A stretch of 64,000 nucleotides of DNA from Sesamum alatum (GCA_034509735.1 JACGWO010000005.1:25476383-25540382); one strand, 5' to 3'. Shown: positions 1-11,787, counted from the first letter of the stretch. The notes: generated from the sequence alone by a model not told the origin. Program-made: numbers and translations.

Positions 1-26
1 TGGTCGGTTAGCTGCTAAATTATCCC

Positions 27-494
27 ATGGAGACTCCCTATCCTCCTCCTACTGAGGGGCTAAGGAAGAGACTAGAGGAGCGTGTGGAGTGGTTGGCCTC
101 TGATTTGGCCAAAATGAAGGAGGCGAGGAAGGATCCCTTGGGCAAGTACTAGTAGTCCGAGATAGAGAGGAAGAAGATCCAACAAGATATCCTGGCCCTA
201 ACTAAGGAACAATCGGAAGCCTTAAGGAAGGCAGCCGACCAAGCTCGCCTGGACTTCCCTCATTTTGAAGAGGGGAAGCAATTCTTGACTTTCCTACTGG
301 GAAAGCCGCCTCTCGGAGTAAAAACAATTAGAGGATTTCAAGGAGAGTTGGCTAGGATTGCGGGGCCATTTTTGAGGTACGGCTTCCAGTCCTGCAGGTA
401 TCCTCTAGAGGGAGCAGATTCTTCCTTCCTGGACTTTGTGGTGGTTCTGAAGAACGCTCCAAAATCCATTTTCACCTCCTCCGCCAAGAGTTGA
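27..494 (+). pseudogene. Antisense extra ORF remnant of Tat-type gypsy element (coiled-coil protein C-terminus)
   Basis: One frame runs from an ATG at 27 to a stop at 492-494 (156 codons with stop), broken only by two adjacent TAG codons at 150-155. The N-terminal half is rich in K, E, R and L with heptad-like spacing (for example EIERKKIQQDILAL), so a coiled coil is likely. The C-terminal half has the IAGPFLRYGF...SSFLDF pattern. I recognise this from plant proteins annotated as putative gypsy-type transposon proteins, but that is recall, not a search. It lies on the strand opposite to the flanking gypsy pol, between pol and the expected 3' LTR. The true N-terminus may lie upstream of the window. 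Confidence 0.5.
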
Positions 495-1375
495 GTCCCC
501 CGTAGTTGATCTAGGTAATAGGGATACTCGATTGCTCTCTCTCTTGATTGATATTTTTCAGGTTGTTAATGACATAGTCGGTAAATTCTTTTTCAGATGA
601 ACACCTACATCATCTGCTAGGGACGGTGATGGAGGACGTCTGAGCCTCTCAGCCGGTGGTCCCATCTATAAAGGCTTTAGAGGATTAGCCTCTAGAACCA
701 ACCTTAACCCCTTCCGATGAACCTGCTGCTGATATCCCCCTTCCCAATGAGCCAAAGCCGCAAGAGGGGCAAGAGAAGACCCCGCCTGTGGGGAATGACG
801 ACTGATTGTAACCCCTCCCCCTCTTGAAACATTTAGGCTTTTTCCTGCCTTTCCGCATGATGCATAGAGATAAAACAGTTTTATTTTTCTGCTTTTCGGA
901 TGATGCTTACTACTTCCCCCTCCCTCCGAACCAGTTTGGCCAGAGGGGTTCTTTTATGGTACTTCTGTCATTCTTTCCTATTGTCTTCATATTGCTTTGC
1001 TGATGAGGGCTTCCGCCCTTCATGTGTTAGGTGGTTTAGATACTTTAGGACTCATCACCCTACATGCATTTCTTTGAACTTTGACTCTGCATTCTTCGGC
1101 ACCTGTGAATGCCTGACAATTTTGAAAAATAATAAGGTTAGAAGTACTTGTGTTCGTACCTTGATTCTTATGCCTCTGATGAGAGTCGTGAGAATGACTG
1201 TATGTGTACAAGGCCTATTTTCGTTTTGAAGATAGTGCATGTCCGAAACAGGGCTTGTCTTTCTTAAAGGTGCGTGATGCCTGCTTGAGGCAGGGCTTGC
1301 TTTTTTAAAGGGCACCTACAAAGGAGCAGAGCTTGATTTTGAGGAAAAGCAGGGCTTCTTTGAACTCCTCCTTGC
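495..1375. other. Retroelement spacer, no gene
   Basis: No convincing coding sequence is seen; the frames that stay open here show no domain. From about 1236 to 1375 a degenerate motif around 'cagggctt...ttgaggag' recurs. The same motif reappears at 5110-5265 on the far side of the organelle-like insert, which suggests that the two stretches were once contiguous gypsy spacer. Confidence 0.4.
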
Positions 1376-4300
1376 TAAGAGCAGGAAGTAAACACTTAAA
1401 AATTCCCTTGACGCAATAATTTGTGAAAGTAACCTTTTGTAAGAAGGATTTGACCTTTTCTGATAATATCGTGAGAGGGATTATACCTACTTCCGATCCA
1501 ATGCTATTGATCCAGGAGAGTTTACCGGGTAATGGGGCAACTGATGAACAAATTAGTTCAAGATCAACCACTTCAATTGCTGAGTCGACGAAGCCAATTG
1601 GCCCAGATACTGGCTTAGATGTTGCTACCTCTGCCGCTGGTGATATCTCCGCCCTTTTTTATGGTGCTCTTGTTGCCTTCTCCACCGTTGATAGTTCGAC
1701 TCGGTCAACTGGATATGACATTGGATCAGATGAGTTCATAGAAACTGGGTCAACTGCTGGTGTTACTACCATTGTCGCATTTCGATCTTTATCTATCACT
1801 TAACATAAATAACCAGGACCCCATCGAAAGTTTGTCTATCGTTTGGAAACTAATTCTAAATCATTTCCAGTTCAGGGTTTTCTTAGCTTATAAGTGGATC
1901 TCATAAAGTCGTTCGAGAGTGTTGGCATTCAAAATGCTGCAGTGGGTATTATAATACCTAAACTCTTCCATAGCCTACGGTTCGCTTCTAACAAAGCCCA
2001 TAAAGCCTGAATAAACCCTAAAGAAAAACCATCGTATTTATTTATCCGTTATGTTTAGGGTAAGGGTTCTGTCCAACTATAAGGAAAGGGTCAGTCTTAT
2101 TGCACTAGCATTCAATGCATTAACTATGGCAGTTCCAATAAGAAAAGAAATAACTAGATTCGAGAGCTGCGGATATTCCTCGAAGCTTTTTTCTTATATA
2201 GATAGGCTATTTGCCTTACGAAGTACTCTAGCTCTTACCGATTCTTCTTCGCGGAACCCGCCCTCACAGCTCTTTCACTTGCAAAACTATTATTGCAGCA
2301 AGGAGGAAGATTCCTATTACTCATGAGAGGGCATGAGCTTGTTCGGAAGCTAATGTCGGCAAATCGAGATACTCTTAGGACTGGGAATTGGCAAATATAA
2401 CAAGAATCGGTCCTTTAGTTCAAGCTCAATCCCAACAGTCTCCTATATTGCTGCGGATTCTCGAACATGAACAGGGGATGAATCTCTAGCTTTCTTAACT
2501 GTGAAACCTGTTCTGGGAGTTGCCTCTTCTTAGACTTTTATCCCTGCTCGGGCTAGTCAAAAAGCCTCTGCTAAAGATTGTCTTCCTAGAGTTAGGGTTT
2601 TGCAAGGCCGTCAGACGAGATTTCAAACTAGCAATTCGGGATTGAAGGATGGGGCCAGTAGTGAACATTGTTACTAAAGAAGGGAGAGGCTCCCCTCTAC
2701 CGCGGTTAGGTTCCCTCGCTACTCTAGTTTTTGGTATATGCGTTCTGGGAATGTCCAATTCCCTTGAGTCGTACTACCGCTTGTCCTACCAGGAGGGAGG
2801 TTGTGTATCGCTAGATTCCAATCCTATAGCATCTGCATTCGAAATACCGAACCCTATCTATTTTCACGATCGCGCATAGGCTCGTAGGAAGCGAACTCAT
2901 AGTAAGCAAAAGGGCCGGGAAGCAGGGAGCGGGAACCAGAAAGATTCCTACGACGAACCCGAGCCCCCTATCCCTATAAATAAAGCAAAATAGACCTTTA
3001 TTTTCTTTTTTTTACTATATTATATAAGATTTGCACCAGCGACGTCCTTCTTCAGTTTGCTCTTAGTCTCCAGCGATTGAATCTCCTTATCTAGCTCTTT
3101 GACCCGATCCATCAATTCTTGAATCTCTTTGTTCAGTTGTTCCTTCTCCTTTTTCTTAGCTTCTAAGCTAAGTTCACCAACTCTTCATGAGATTTCTTCT
3201 ATCTCTCAATATGCTCTTCTCTTCTCCTTCTTGAATCTCAGCCATCAACTTCGCTATTGCTACATCAGCCTCTTTCACCAAATAGCTTAGCTTTGCCCTC
3301 AAAAATCGACAATTGAAAGCCTTTTCTTCTGTTCTGAATCCCTAATGTCAGCAAATATGTCCTGCACAGTGTCCGTAGGGGAATCCATTGTAAGCTCAGC
3401 GCCATTTCTAACCAAATAGAAAAGGTCTGCCCAATCATTTTTCGTCAGATCCTCTACTTATTTAGGTTGGATTTAGACCAAAGTTTTGAAATCCCCTGGG
3501 GCTCTGAGGAAAGAATTGCAGAAAATGGGGGTGAGCTAAGGCAACCCATTCAATACAAGACTTCGTCGGATTCTTGCTCTCCATGATAAAAAACTTGCTA
3601 AAATCGAGCTGGTTTGAATTGTGCAAGAGTACCTTATTGAAAGCCTTTCCATCAGTAGAGTAGGATCAGTTGCTTGATGGGGAAATGAACTTTTTTTTTT
3701 TGGTCGAGGTAGCACAGGAGACCCAAGAGAGCGCCCACCGACAAGTAATGAAGATCTATCTCCGGATCTTCTTCTCCAATCATTTGGTTCTGGTGGCGCA
3801 AAGTTTTCTATCGCTTCCTTTTTTCTCTTAGAGTATAATGCTGCTTAACTGGATTGCTGATACCACTCCTGCCACCTACTCAGTATTTGATATCGCCCCT
3901 TCTGCAGAATTCGATGTTGTAGAGGAATTGGGTGTCCCCGAGTTGACGAAAATGCCGTCTTTCAATAGTAGTATACTTATACTCAAACGGGTAAAAGAGA
4001 GTCAGTCTTTCACTTATTGACTTTTTTTTGTACCTCTTGATCCTTGATCTCGATAAGAAGCTCCGGCATCCAAATTAAAAGAAAAAGAAAGGGCTTTCCC
4101 TGTTCCAGAAGCTGATTAAATAGCAACCGCTTTTACTTAACGATCTTTCTTGACTTACTTCCGGCTAAGACACAACCTCACCTCTTCCTGATCTACGACC
4201 ACCCTCGATAAGCCTTCCTCCAACTTTAGAATATGGGAAAAGAGATCCGCCTTGATTGCGGCCCGTAATCCTCCGTCTAATTAACCTTCTTCTGGGACTC

Positions 4301-5100
4301 CTCCATTGGACCTTTCCTTATACAACCTAAGCTCTTTCTTTCCCTTTGGATGCTACACCTTTTCGTTTCTTCAAATCTAGCCTATCCACCTTGTTTTAAA
4401 AAATCTTCTAGTGTGCCATTAGGCGCTTGGTTGTTCAGTCATTAGGCTTCGTACCTCTGTGATCTTTGACTTTAGTCGAACCACATCCTCTATACCTATC
4501 ATGGAAAACAATTCAATTCTCTAGGACCGATTTTCCCATGTACTACGACTCTGCTCCTTCTGCCTATATATAACTGGAAGACTTGGCCTTCCCCTTCTAC
4601 TTCATCTATACACTTTAGTAAACTTTTAAAGTACCCTCTGCTTTTTCTAGTCGTTTGAGGTCCAGTGGCCCTTGGAAAAACCTTTCAAAATTCTTGGCTG
4701 GAATGATTGGAGGATAGATGCCTTCTTGAGTGCCTAATTGCAACCTTCAACTGCTGTTAGTCAACCCTAAAAGTGGATCTGGCATCAAGCCTATCCCTTG
4801 ACCTTTTTTTCGGGATCAAGTACTACTTATATCTAAATAGAAAGCACCAAAGGTAAGGCGGGTTTAAGTTAGAGGCATCAGTTGCTTCAACTAAAGAATC
4901 AGTCAAAACAAACCCTGAAACTAAATCCGCAATAGAGCGAGTAGCCAGGTGTCAATGTTATGGATCTAGCTCTTCACGAGCAGCAGAGCTAGACAAGCAA
5001 GCAACAAGGCTCTTTTCAGCCTTTCCTAAGGGTGTTTATCATGATTGAAATAGAATATAGTTTGTGCCAATATCCAGGCTCGCTACTACTACTTGCGAAG
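1376..5100. other. Candidate mitochondrial DNA insert (NUMT-like segment)
   Basis: Base composition and word usage change sharply here. The segment is near-balanced in GC, purine/pyrimidine-streaky and has short meaningless ORFs. It resembles angiosperm mitochondrial intergenic DNA rather than the gypsy spacer on either side or the AT-rich DNA elsewhere in the window. No mitochondrial gene, tRNA or rRNA could be recognised, so the origin is inference from texture. Open frames at 1423-1803 and 2051-2326 have no recognisable domain and I do not call them genes. Edges are approximate and placed where the gypsy-spacer motif stops and resumes. Confidence 0.45.
3035..3680 (-). pseudogene. Decayed coiled-coil/retroelement-type ORF inside the organelle-like segment
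   Basis: Minus-strand translation, switching frames several times, gives a coherent protein-like text. First comes a globular stretch containing DFSKFFIMESKNP and EWVALAHPHFLQFFPQSP. Then a stretch with DWADLFYLVRNGAEL follows, and finally a strongly heptad-patterned tail (KEIQELMDRVKELDKEIQSL). This is the layout of plant retroelement-associated proteins with a coiled-coil tail. There are at least four frame changes and several stops, so it is a fossil. Plant mitochondrial genomes do carry such retroelement pieces (established knowledge), so it is compatible with the surrounding segment being organellar. The family is not identified. Confidence 0.4.
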
Positions 5101-5269
5101 CCTACCCCAGACAAAACCAGGGCTTATTCTGAGGAGATTTTGGCCCGAAGGGCTATAAAAATGTCATTGAGGAGTCTTGCCTACAGGGCAGGGCTTTATT
5201 CTTGAAAAAGGTACCTGCCAAGGGGCAGGAAAATATCTTTCTGAGGAGTCCTGCCTGGAGGGATAGGAA

Positions 5270-5762
5270 TTAAGCAAAAAATCTTTTAAGGTTGTGTATA
5301 TTCCATGGGCGAGGTAGAGGATGCCTCTCGCCATCTTCTAATTCATAGGCTCCGTTGCCCAATATTCCCCTAACTTTGTAGGGTCCATCCCAAGTGGTAT
5401 CTAGCTTGCCTACCTGTTTTGGTGATTCCACCTTCCGGAGCATCAAGTCTCCGACTTGAAATTCGCGAGGCTTTACTCGCCTGTTATATGCATTAATCAT
5501 TATGTTTTTATATTGTTTCATGAAAAGGAAAGCTTTCCCCCTGGAGTTCCTCAATGAGATCAAGGTTCTCTTGAGCAAATTGTTATTGTTGTCTTCTGCA
5601 TAAACACACTACCCAGTGAGAGGGCATGCCTACTTCGGCTGGTATTACAACATCAATCCCTTATACTAGGGAGAAGGGGCTTTCGCCTGTGGAAATTTCT
5701 GGGCGTAGTTCGATAGGCCCAAAGGCCACTAGTAAGTTCTTCGGCCCAATTGCCCCCGGGCC
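5270..5762 (-). pseudogene. Gypsy integrase C-terminal part (Tat-like)
   Basis: The minus-strand frame 5578-5270 encodes about 100 residues with the integrase C-terminal pattern: VKPREFQVGDLMLRKV, then DTTWDGPYKVRGILGNGAYEL and a final WNIHNLKRF. Upstream (5580-5760), broken frames read WAYRTTPR and an LVYG..VVIPAEVGMPS stretch, the usual end of the gypsy integrase core. The reading frame shifts between these pieces. The core continues on the other side of the hAT insertion at 6777. It cannot encode a functional enzyme. Confidence 0.75.
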
Positions 5763-6776
5763 TAGGCCTGTCAATTGGTAGGCTTTACCCTACCCAGGCC
5801 TAGACCCAAAAAAAAAACCCATTATAATAATTAAGTATAAGCCCAGACCCAATAGGTCCCAGGCCAATGGGTCCAAGACCCGAATCAATTTCATCAGGCC
5901 CGAATTATCAGGTCGGGTCTGGATCCGATCCGATTTTTTATTTTATTTATTTATTTTAACTAAAAAACAAAAATTAATTTTTGTATATAGAAACAAATGT
6001 GTAATTCAATATATGAAATCCCTCTCTTCCTCTTCCCTTTCTCCTCATAGTTCACACACACACAAACACACATTTTTTCCTTCACAGTTCACACACACAA
6101 ACGCACACCTTCTCATTCTTCACACACACAAACGCACCAAACCCACACATTTTTCTCCTTCACTCACACAAACCCACACATCTTTTCTCCTTCACACACA
6201 CAAACCCACACATATTTCTCCTTCACACACACAAATATTTGGTGGCTTCTGATTTTTTCTTGCGATTTTGTTTGTAAATTTGGTGGGCTTATAATTTTTC
6301 TTGAGATTTTTGTTTGTAAATTTGGTGGGCTTCTGATTTTCTTGAGTATAATCGATGGGTTTTCATCATTTGTGTGATTTGCAAGATTATACATCAAACT
6401 TACTCTTTCTTGAGGTGGGGGCGCAGAGGCGATTGAGCCAACGAAAGCAACAACGGAGACTGCGGTGGCGGTGGCGGGCAGCAGCGGAGGCAGTGGCGAC
6501 TTTGGAGATGGAGTTAGGTCGACGAGAGAGGAGAGTGATCTAGGGTTTGGGGTGTAATTTAGGGATGGTGAACTGTGAAGAATGATGTCTTCAACTTGAA
6601 GTTGAAGTGAACAGAAATGTGAAGGGTCTGGGTAAAATCGGGTACAGTCGGGTATATTACCCAACCCAAACTCAATTCTTTTAATTTAATAGGTCTGGGT
6701 CTGGGTCCGGGCTTAAATTTAAATATAGGGCCTAGGCTTGGGCCTGGGTTTGGGTATAGGCCCATTTGCAGGCCTA
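5763..6776. mobile_element. hAT-type non-autonomous element (MITE) inserted in gypsy integrase
   Basis: The ends are imperfect inverted repeats: TAGGCCTGTCAATTGG at the left and TAGGCCTGCAAATGGG read inward from the right. Both ends have subterminal GGGTCTGGGTC-like words, as many plant hAT elements do. The flanks are cccgggcc (5755-5762) and ccccggcc (6777-6784), an 8-bp target duplication with one mismatch, matching hAT. Removing the element rejoins the integrase reading across RAG / WAEEL. There is no transposase, so it is non-autonomous. An interior C/A-rich minisatellite is listed separately. Open frames at 6355-6543 (plus) and on the minus strand have no known domain. Confidence 0.8.
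6046..6237 (+). repeat. CA-rich minisatellite inside the hAT element
   Basis: About six imperfect units of 25-35 bp, each built as 'ttcacacacacaaac.cacac' followed by a T/C-rich spacer (ttttctcc). The open frame across it (6013-6252) simply translates the repeat (HTHKHT...) and is not a gene. Confidence 0.8.
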
Positions 6777-7422
6777 CCCCGGCCCTATCGAGCATTCTCT
6801 TAATTCCTTGTAGGAGGGTACAATTGGTGACCTCCACTTGACCGTTGGCTTGAGGGTGTGCTACAGAGGTGAATCTCTGCTTGATCCGCAACTCTTTGCA
6901 CTAGTCTTGAATTCATTTTCCTTGGAATTGTCGTCCGTTGTCTGAGATGATTTCTCGGGGGAGCTTAAAGCGACATATGATATTTTTCAAGAAGAACTTC
7001 ATGACCCCTCCCGCTCAGTGATACGGGAGAGAGGCTCAGCTTCTACCTATTTTGTAAAGTAGTCAATGGCCACCACAGGAACTTTTGTTGGCCAGGGGCC
7101 ATGGAAAATGTCACACGATGTCTATCCCCCATTGCGCAAAGAGACATGGAGCAAGCCAACATGGTCAATTGATCAGAGGGCTGGTGTATTAGAAGGCATG
7201 CTTTTAGCACCTTTAACATTGTCTTACTAATGCCTTAGCGTCTTGCTTCATCATGGGCCAGAAGTAACTAGTTGTTAGAGCTTTATTGGCCAGGGCCAAC
7301 ACCCCTATGTGTGATCCACAACATCCCCTATGGATTTCTTTGAGGATGTGTGTCCCCTCTTCTCGTGATAGACATCTCAGAAGAAGATGTGTAAAAGACT
7401 TCTTGTAAAGTATATCCCCCAT
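6777..7422 (-). pseudogene. Gypsy integrase zinc finger and catalytic core (Tat-like)
   Basis: The minus strand 7422-7213 encodes the HHCC zinc-binding region of integrase: ILKEIHRGCCGSHIG, then YFWPMMKQDAKALVRQC. Next come broken frames containing the first catalytic Asp (WGIDIV), the second (IISDNGRQF) and the third residue Glu in GQVEVTN, inside the VAHPQANGQVEVTN motif (about 6870-6830). Multiple stops and frameshifts lie between these motifs. The core is truncated at 6777 by the hAT element and continues at 5762. Confidence 0.75.
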
Positions 7423-7725
7423 CAGGAGGAATCGAACAACTCATTTTCTTAAGTGGGCAGCCTCACATTGATCGGGAGGAAGGCGGCCCTTCTTCAACTA
7501 GTCTAGGACCGGTTGCCTCCAGATCCCCCCGAGGAGTATAGCTTGTACCTCCACAGCGAAGCCAGACTTTGATAAGTGTTGTATTGTTATGTACTTGGTT
7601 CGACAATCATCCATGGTGCTGGCCAACTTTGACAAATAATTGGCTTTGTTATTTTCTTCCTGAGGGATTTAGACGAGCTGAAAGGCATCAAACTTGGTCT
7701 TCCATTACTCTATCCTTTGGAGGTA

Positions 7726-8088
7726 TTATTTCATGCTATCCTCCTTGGCTTCGTACACTCCTTTAATTTGTTTAACAATAACCTGGGTATCAGAGTAGGC
7801 CACCAGGCGTCGGGCCTCAGTTTCCAAAGTCATTCTCATACCTAAAGTGAGTGCTTCATATTCTGCTTCGTTGTTAGAAGCTCTGAATTTGAATTTGAGT
7901 GCAAACTCTAGATCTATTCCCTCAGGAGAGGTGATGACCACCCCTGCTCCACTTTCTTGGGCCGTGGAGGATCCATCCACGGTTGCAACAACCAGGTTTC
8001 TGTGCTGGGGGGAGGAGACATACTTTTTACATGATATCCACCAAAGCTTGAGCCTTGATGGTTGTTCGAGGTAGGAACGGGATATCAT
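7726..8088 (-). pseudogene. Gypsy RNase H domain (Tat-like)
   Basis: A 120-codon minus-strand open stretch carries the RNase H fold pattern: VDGSSTAQESGAGVVI (first catalytic Asp), NNEAEYEALTLGM (Glu) and VAYSDTQVIVKQI (second Asp). These match plant gypsy RNase H of the type with a 'D.SS' first motif. It sits between RT and integrase as expected. The connection to RT (8089-8440) is open only in short pieces. It would be a domain of the polyprotein, not an independent gene. Confidence 0.75.
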
Positions 8089-8439
8089 ACTCGCTGAGCT
8101 CTATGACCCACTTGATCAGCTGTCCTAATGTGTCCGGCTTCCCGAGGACTTGCTTGAGGGGGTGATTAGTAGGTACCCCCACTGGGTAAGACAGAAAGTA
8201 AGGGCAGTGTAGCCTTCAGGCGATTACCTCCAGTGCGAAAAGCTATTTTCTCGATAAGATTGTACTGACCTTCCGCTCCGTTAGGCACCTCGACGACATA
8301 GTAGATAGGCAATTGATGCCCATTCTCCTCCTAAAGGAGAACGCAGCTCACCGCCTGAAGTGTGGCTGCTAGGTTAACATATAATGTGTCCCCTGGTGAA
8401 GGTTTGACCAGTAGAGGGAGGGCAGCCAAAGTACTCTTT

Positions 8440-9300
8440 GAGTTCTTCAAAGGTTTTATGTCATTCTTCTCCCCACTCAAAATTTTTGGCCTTCCTCAAT
8501 ACCTTAAATAAGGGTAAGCTTTTCTCTGCGGACTTAGCTATTGAACCGGCTAAGGGCGGCTATTTTCCCAGTGAGGCATTGTACCTCATTGACATTGTTG
8601 GGGGCCTTCATATCCAAGACTGCCTTAATTTTGAGGAAATTGGCTTCTATCCCCCTTTCGGGCACCATGAATCCTAGAAAGCGCCTTCCTCACACGCTAA
8701 AGGCGCACTTGGAGAGGTTGAGCTTTAAGCGATACTTCCGAAGAATTGCAAATGTCTCTTCCAAATCCAAAACGTGATCAGTTGCTTTTTTGCTTTTTAC
8801 TAGCATATGGTCTACATATACTTCCATATTCATCTCAGTTGGGGGCGGAATATCTTGTCCACTAAGCGTTGGTACGTGGCCCCCGCATTTTTTAGGCCAA
8901 ATGGCATGGCTACATAGGAGAAGGTTCCCGCTGATGTAATGAAGCTGACTCTCTTATGGTCTTTCGGAGCTAGCATGATCTGATAATACCCATGTGAAGC
9001 ATCCATCATGCTTAGGAGCTCACACCCTGAGGTGGAGTCCACCAATTGGTCAATGCGAGGGAGAGTGTAGAAATCCTTCAGGCAGGCCTTATTGAGATCT
9101 CGCAAATCTACGCACATACTCCATTTTTCCCCAGGTTTGGGGATAAGTACTACGTTAGAGAGCCACTCCGGGAATTGGATTTCCCGTATGTGGCCGGCCT
9201 CTACCAGCTTTTCTATCTCGGCAGGGATGATCTTGTCCTTGTTCAGGCCGAAGTGTCTCTTCTTTTGTTTCACCGGATTCATAGAGGGATCAATTTAAGG
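8440..9300 (-). pseudogene. Gypsy reverse transcriptase domain (Tat-like), catalytic site lost
   Basis: The minus strand 9282-8830 is open for 150 codons and shows the RT fingers and palm in order: EIEKLVEAGHIREI, then VVLIPKPGEKW, CVDLRDLNKAC, MMDASHGYYQIML and [18 protein letters not shown]. After a frame change the catalytic box reads YVDH instead of YVDD; the His codon is at 8807-8809, so a metal-binding Asp is gone. The thumb continues to about 8440 ([24 protein letters not shown]). This is a clear gypsy RT but inactive. Confidence 0.85.
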
Positions 9301-9464
9301 TGGTGCATTATCACTTTTGGGCTTAATTTCCAAGTCCTAAGGAGACCAGGCGAATATATCCATGTTACGCTGGAGACAATGTATCAAGTCCTCCTTGAGA
9401 GATCCTTGTAATTAGGAACCCAAATCGAGCAGTCTTGCCAGATCCTCCGGGTATAGCTCGATAG

Positions 9465-10395
9465 TTAGAAATTCTTCTGTAGGTTGGACCTTGGCGTGAT
9501 CTTCTTTGTCAGGAGCGGTCTCCCCTTAGGGGGATCCGGGCTCTCTTTCTTCTTTCTCCTTGGAGGGGTCCCTTCCTTGTCTCTTACGAGACTCTTCTGG
9601 GGGCCAGTAGAAGGCCCCCCGCTTTTGACCTTTATGTATTGCCTCCACGTAGCATTTTTGTGATTGTTGCTGATCTCCCCCAACTTCCCTTATTTCCCCA
9701 GGCACAGGAAATTTGATCTTCATATAAAAGGTGATATGACCGCCTGGAAAGTATTTAAGGTAGGCCTCTCCAGAATTATGTTATATACCGAGGGAGTATC
9801 TACTACCAAGAACTTGATGAGACATGTCCTCCTCAACGAACTTTTTTCGAGGGAGAGGGGACAGTGACTGAACCTCTCAGGCACCGCCTCTCCCGTAAAT
9901 ACGTACAACAAGGTGTCTACTATTTCCATGGAGGCTCCCCCAACTGCATTTAATCATACGCTTCTCCAAAGAGTATGTCAGTTGAATTTCCCAAGCCTAT
10001 AAAGACCCTGCTGACGTCGTAGTTGGCAACGGGGGCCGTGATTACTTATGGCGTCATTATGAGGGATAATGGCCTCTATCCTTTCACTGGGCCAAATTGA
10101 ATGGTGGATGCATCTCTTACGGCATCCATGTCCAATACTTCTTCGGGGGGACGTCTGTTGCCTCCCGAACTAATGTCCATTGGGCCCTCTGGGAGTCTCC
10201 TCCAATAGGCCCTCCTACGATCATATGGATGACCCCTTTCGGGGGGGAGGTTAGCGTCCTCTGCATGTCCTGAGGGGGCATGTCTTCGCCCTTCTGCCGT
10301 GGGGGGCTCAGGGGTGGACTCCGTCGGAACTTTTCCCTAGGGTTGATTCTTCTTTTCATAGGGATCGATGCCTTGAGACTTTTCTCTACATACAA
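9465..10395 (-). pseudogene. Gypsy aspartic protease region (Tat-like)
   Basis: Minus-strand pieces read the gag/protease linker GVIHMIVGGPIGGDSQRA (about 10230), which in plant gypsy elements lies just before the protease. The protease C-terminal half follows: KFLVVDTPSVYNIILERP and FQAVISPF (9929-9720), then MKIKFPVPGEIREVGGDQQQ (9723 downwards). The active-site Asp motif region at about 9940-10080 is too scrambled to read with confidence. Frames overlap and change, so this is a fossil protease. Confidence 0.65.
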
Positions 10396-11760
10396 ACTCC
10401 TGCAGATATACGTTTTGGATCAACTGTTCAATTTCGTAATTCAAATATACGATGCTCCTCCTTAGCGTGTCCATAGTCGTTATGGAATCAACAGAACTTG
10501 TCGGACTTAGGTCGCGTGGGCCCTTCCCGGGCACCCCGAGGTAGCATAAGTAGACCTTTCCCTTCTACCGCCATGAGCGCCTAGGTAATTGGAGCATTGA
10601 GGGGGGTGTAAACAGAAAGCCCCTTTGGAAAGGGAGCTTTCTGCCCAGACCCTCAGTGTGGCCCTTCTTAGTGACTCCTTTTTTATGGGTTTCTTTTCTC
10701 TTTTCTCCTCGACTTTCCTTCTTGGAGGTTTGTGCCTCCTCCATATTGATGTACTTGGTTGCTCTAGCCAAAAGGCTATCGGAATCTAGCACCAGCTTCT
10801 TGGCCAGGGACTTGAAAAGTCCCCATCCTGAAGTCCTTTAGAGAAGGCGCTCACCTTGACCTCCTGTGTGCCGGCGAGGACCTCTAAGGTCGTTGTATTG
10901 AAACGATGTAGATAGTCTCTCATAGACGTAGAGTCCTTTTGACGGACAGTAAAGAGACTGAGGGGGGTGTTGTAGTACTTCCAGCTCTAGCAAACTGGTG
11001 GAGAAATAAGGAACATAACCCCTGGAAGCTTCCTACTGAGCCTGCCGGCAGTTGATTGAACCACTGTTGTGTCGCCCAAGCGGACGTGGTGACAAACACA
11101 CGGCACTTAACTCCGTCCATGTATCTATGAAGGAGGGTTGTGTTCTCAAATCGAGATAGGTGCTCTTGTGGATTAGTGTTGCCATCATACTCCGCGATGG
11201 CTGGTGTGCGGCAGTTGGGAGGAAGGTCGTCCGCTATGACCTCCTCACTGAAAGGAATGCCCCTTGCTCCTTAAGAGGGACTCCGATCATCCGGTGCTGG
11301 ACATCCTGTAAGCTCTTCTACGGATGCTCCAACTGTGCCTCCTATGGGGGAGCCCCATTCCGCGCCTGATGAGGTGGCTAGGTCCCCCACAAGAGTTTAA
11401 GGGGAATCCGGACCGGGGCACTTTGCCGCCGCCCCTAGGGGCCTCAGCCACCAAAGAAGCCACCAGGGGAGTCTAAGCCATTTTCGCCAAAAGGGCAGAG
11501 GCTACTGCTGCCAATTGTGTCCGTATGTCCGAGGTGATCATCTGCTAGATGGCCACCGTTAATACTCGGGACAACCTGCCCGATGAGGTGTATGAAGAGG
11601 TGTTGTCGCGAGGGGGCCTGATAGTGGCTTAGAGGGACCAAAAGGTCCCGCTTCGCCCATCCAGAGGGGGCCAGAGGGGCTACCGCCACCCCCTGCAACG
11701 CCTGAGGGTCAGCAGCGGCATCCGTCGCCTTCTGCTTGTCTAGCCCACTGTTGGGAGTTT
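10396..11760 (-). pseudogene. Gypsy gag region (Tat-like)
   Basis: Several minus-strand pieces line up as a Retrotrans_gag-type protein. The region 11698-11444 is low-complexity N-terminal sequence. The region 11120-10920 holds WFNQLPAGSVGSFQGL and LFLHQFARAG, the typical capsid-like core. The region 10792-10565 holds LLARATKYINMEEAQTSKKE and a basic tail. The 10395-10337 area holds a charged linker towards the protease. At least three frame changes separate them. No CCHC zinc knuckle could be read. Confidence 0.65.
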
Positions 11761-11787
11761 CATTATCCTCACGTCTTAGTTCTGTGT

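Noticed and set aside
1423..1803. 126-codon open frame with a protein-like composition
   Set aside because: No recognisable domain; it lies in organelle-like DNA where such open stretches are common by chance.
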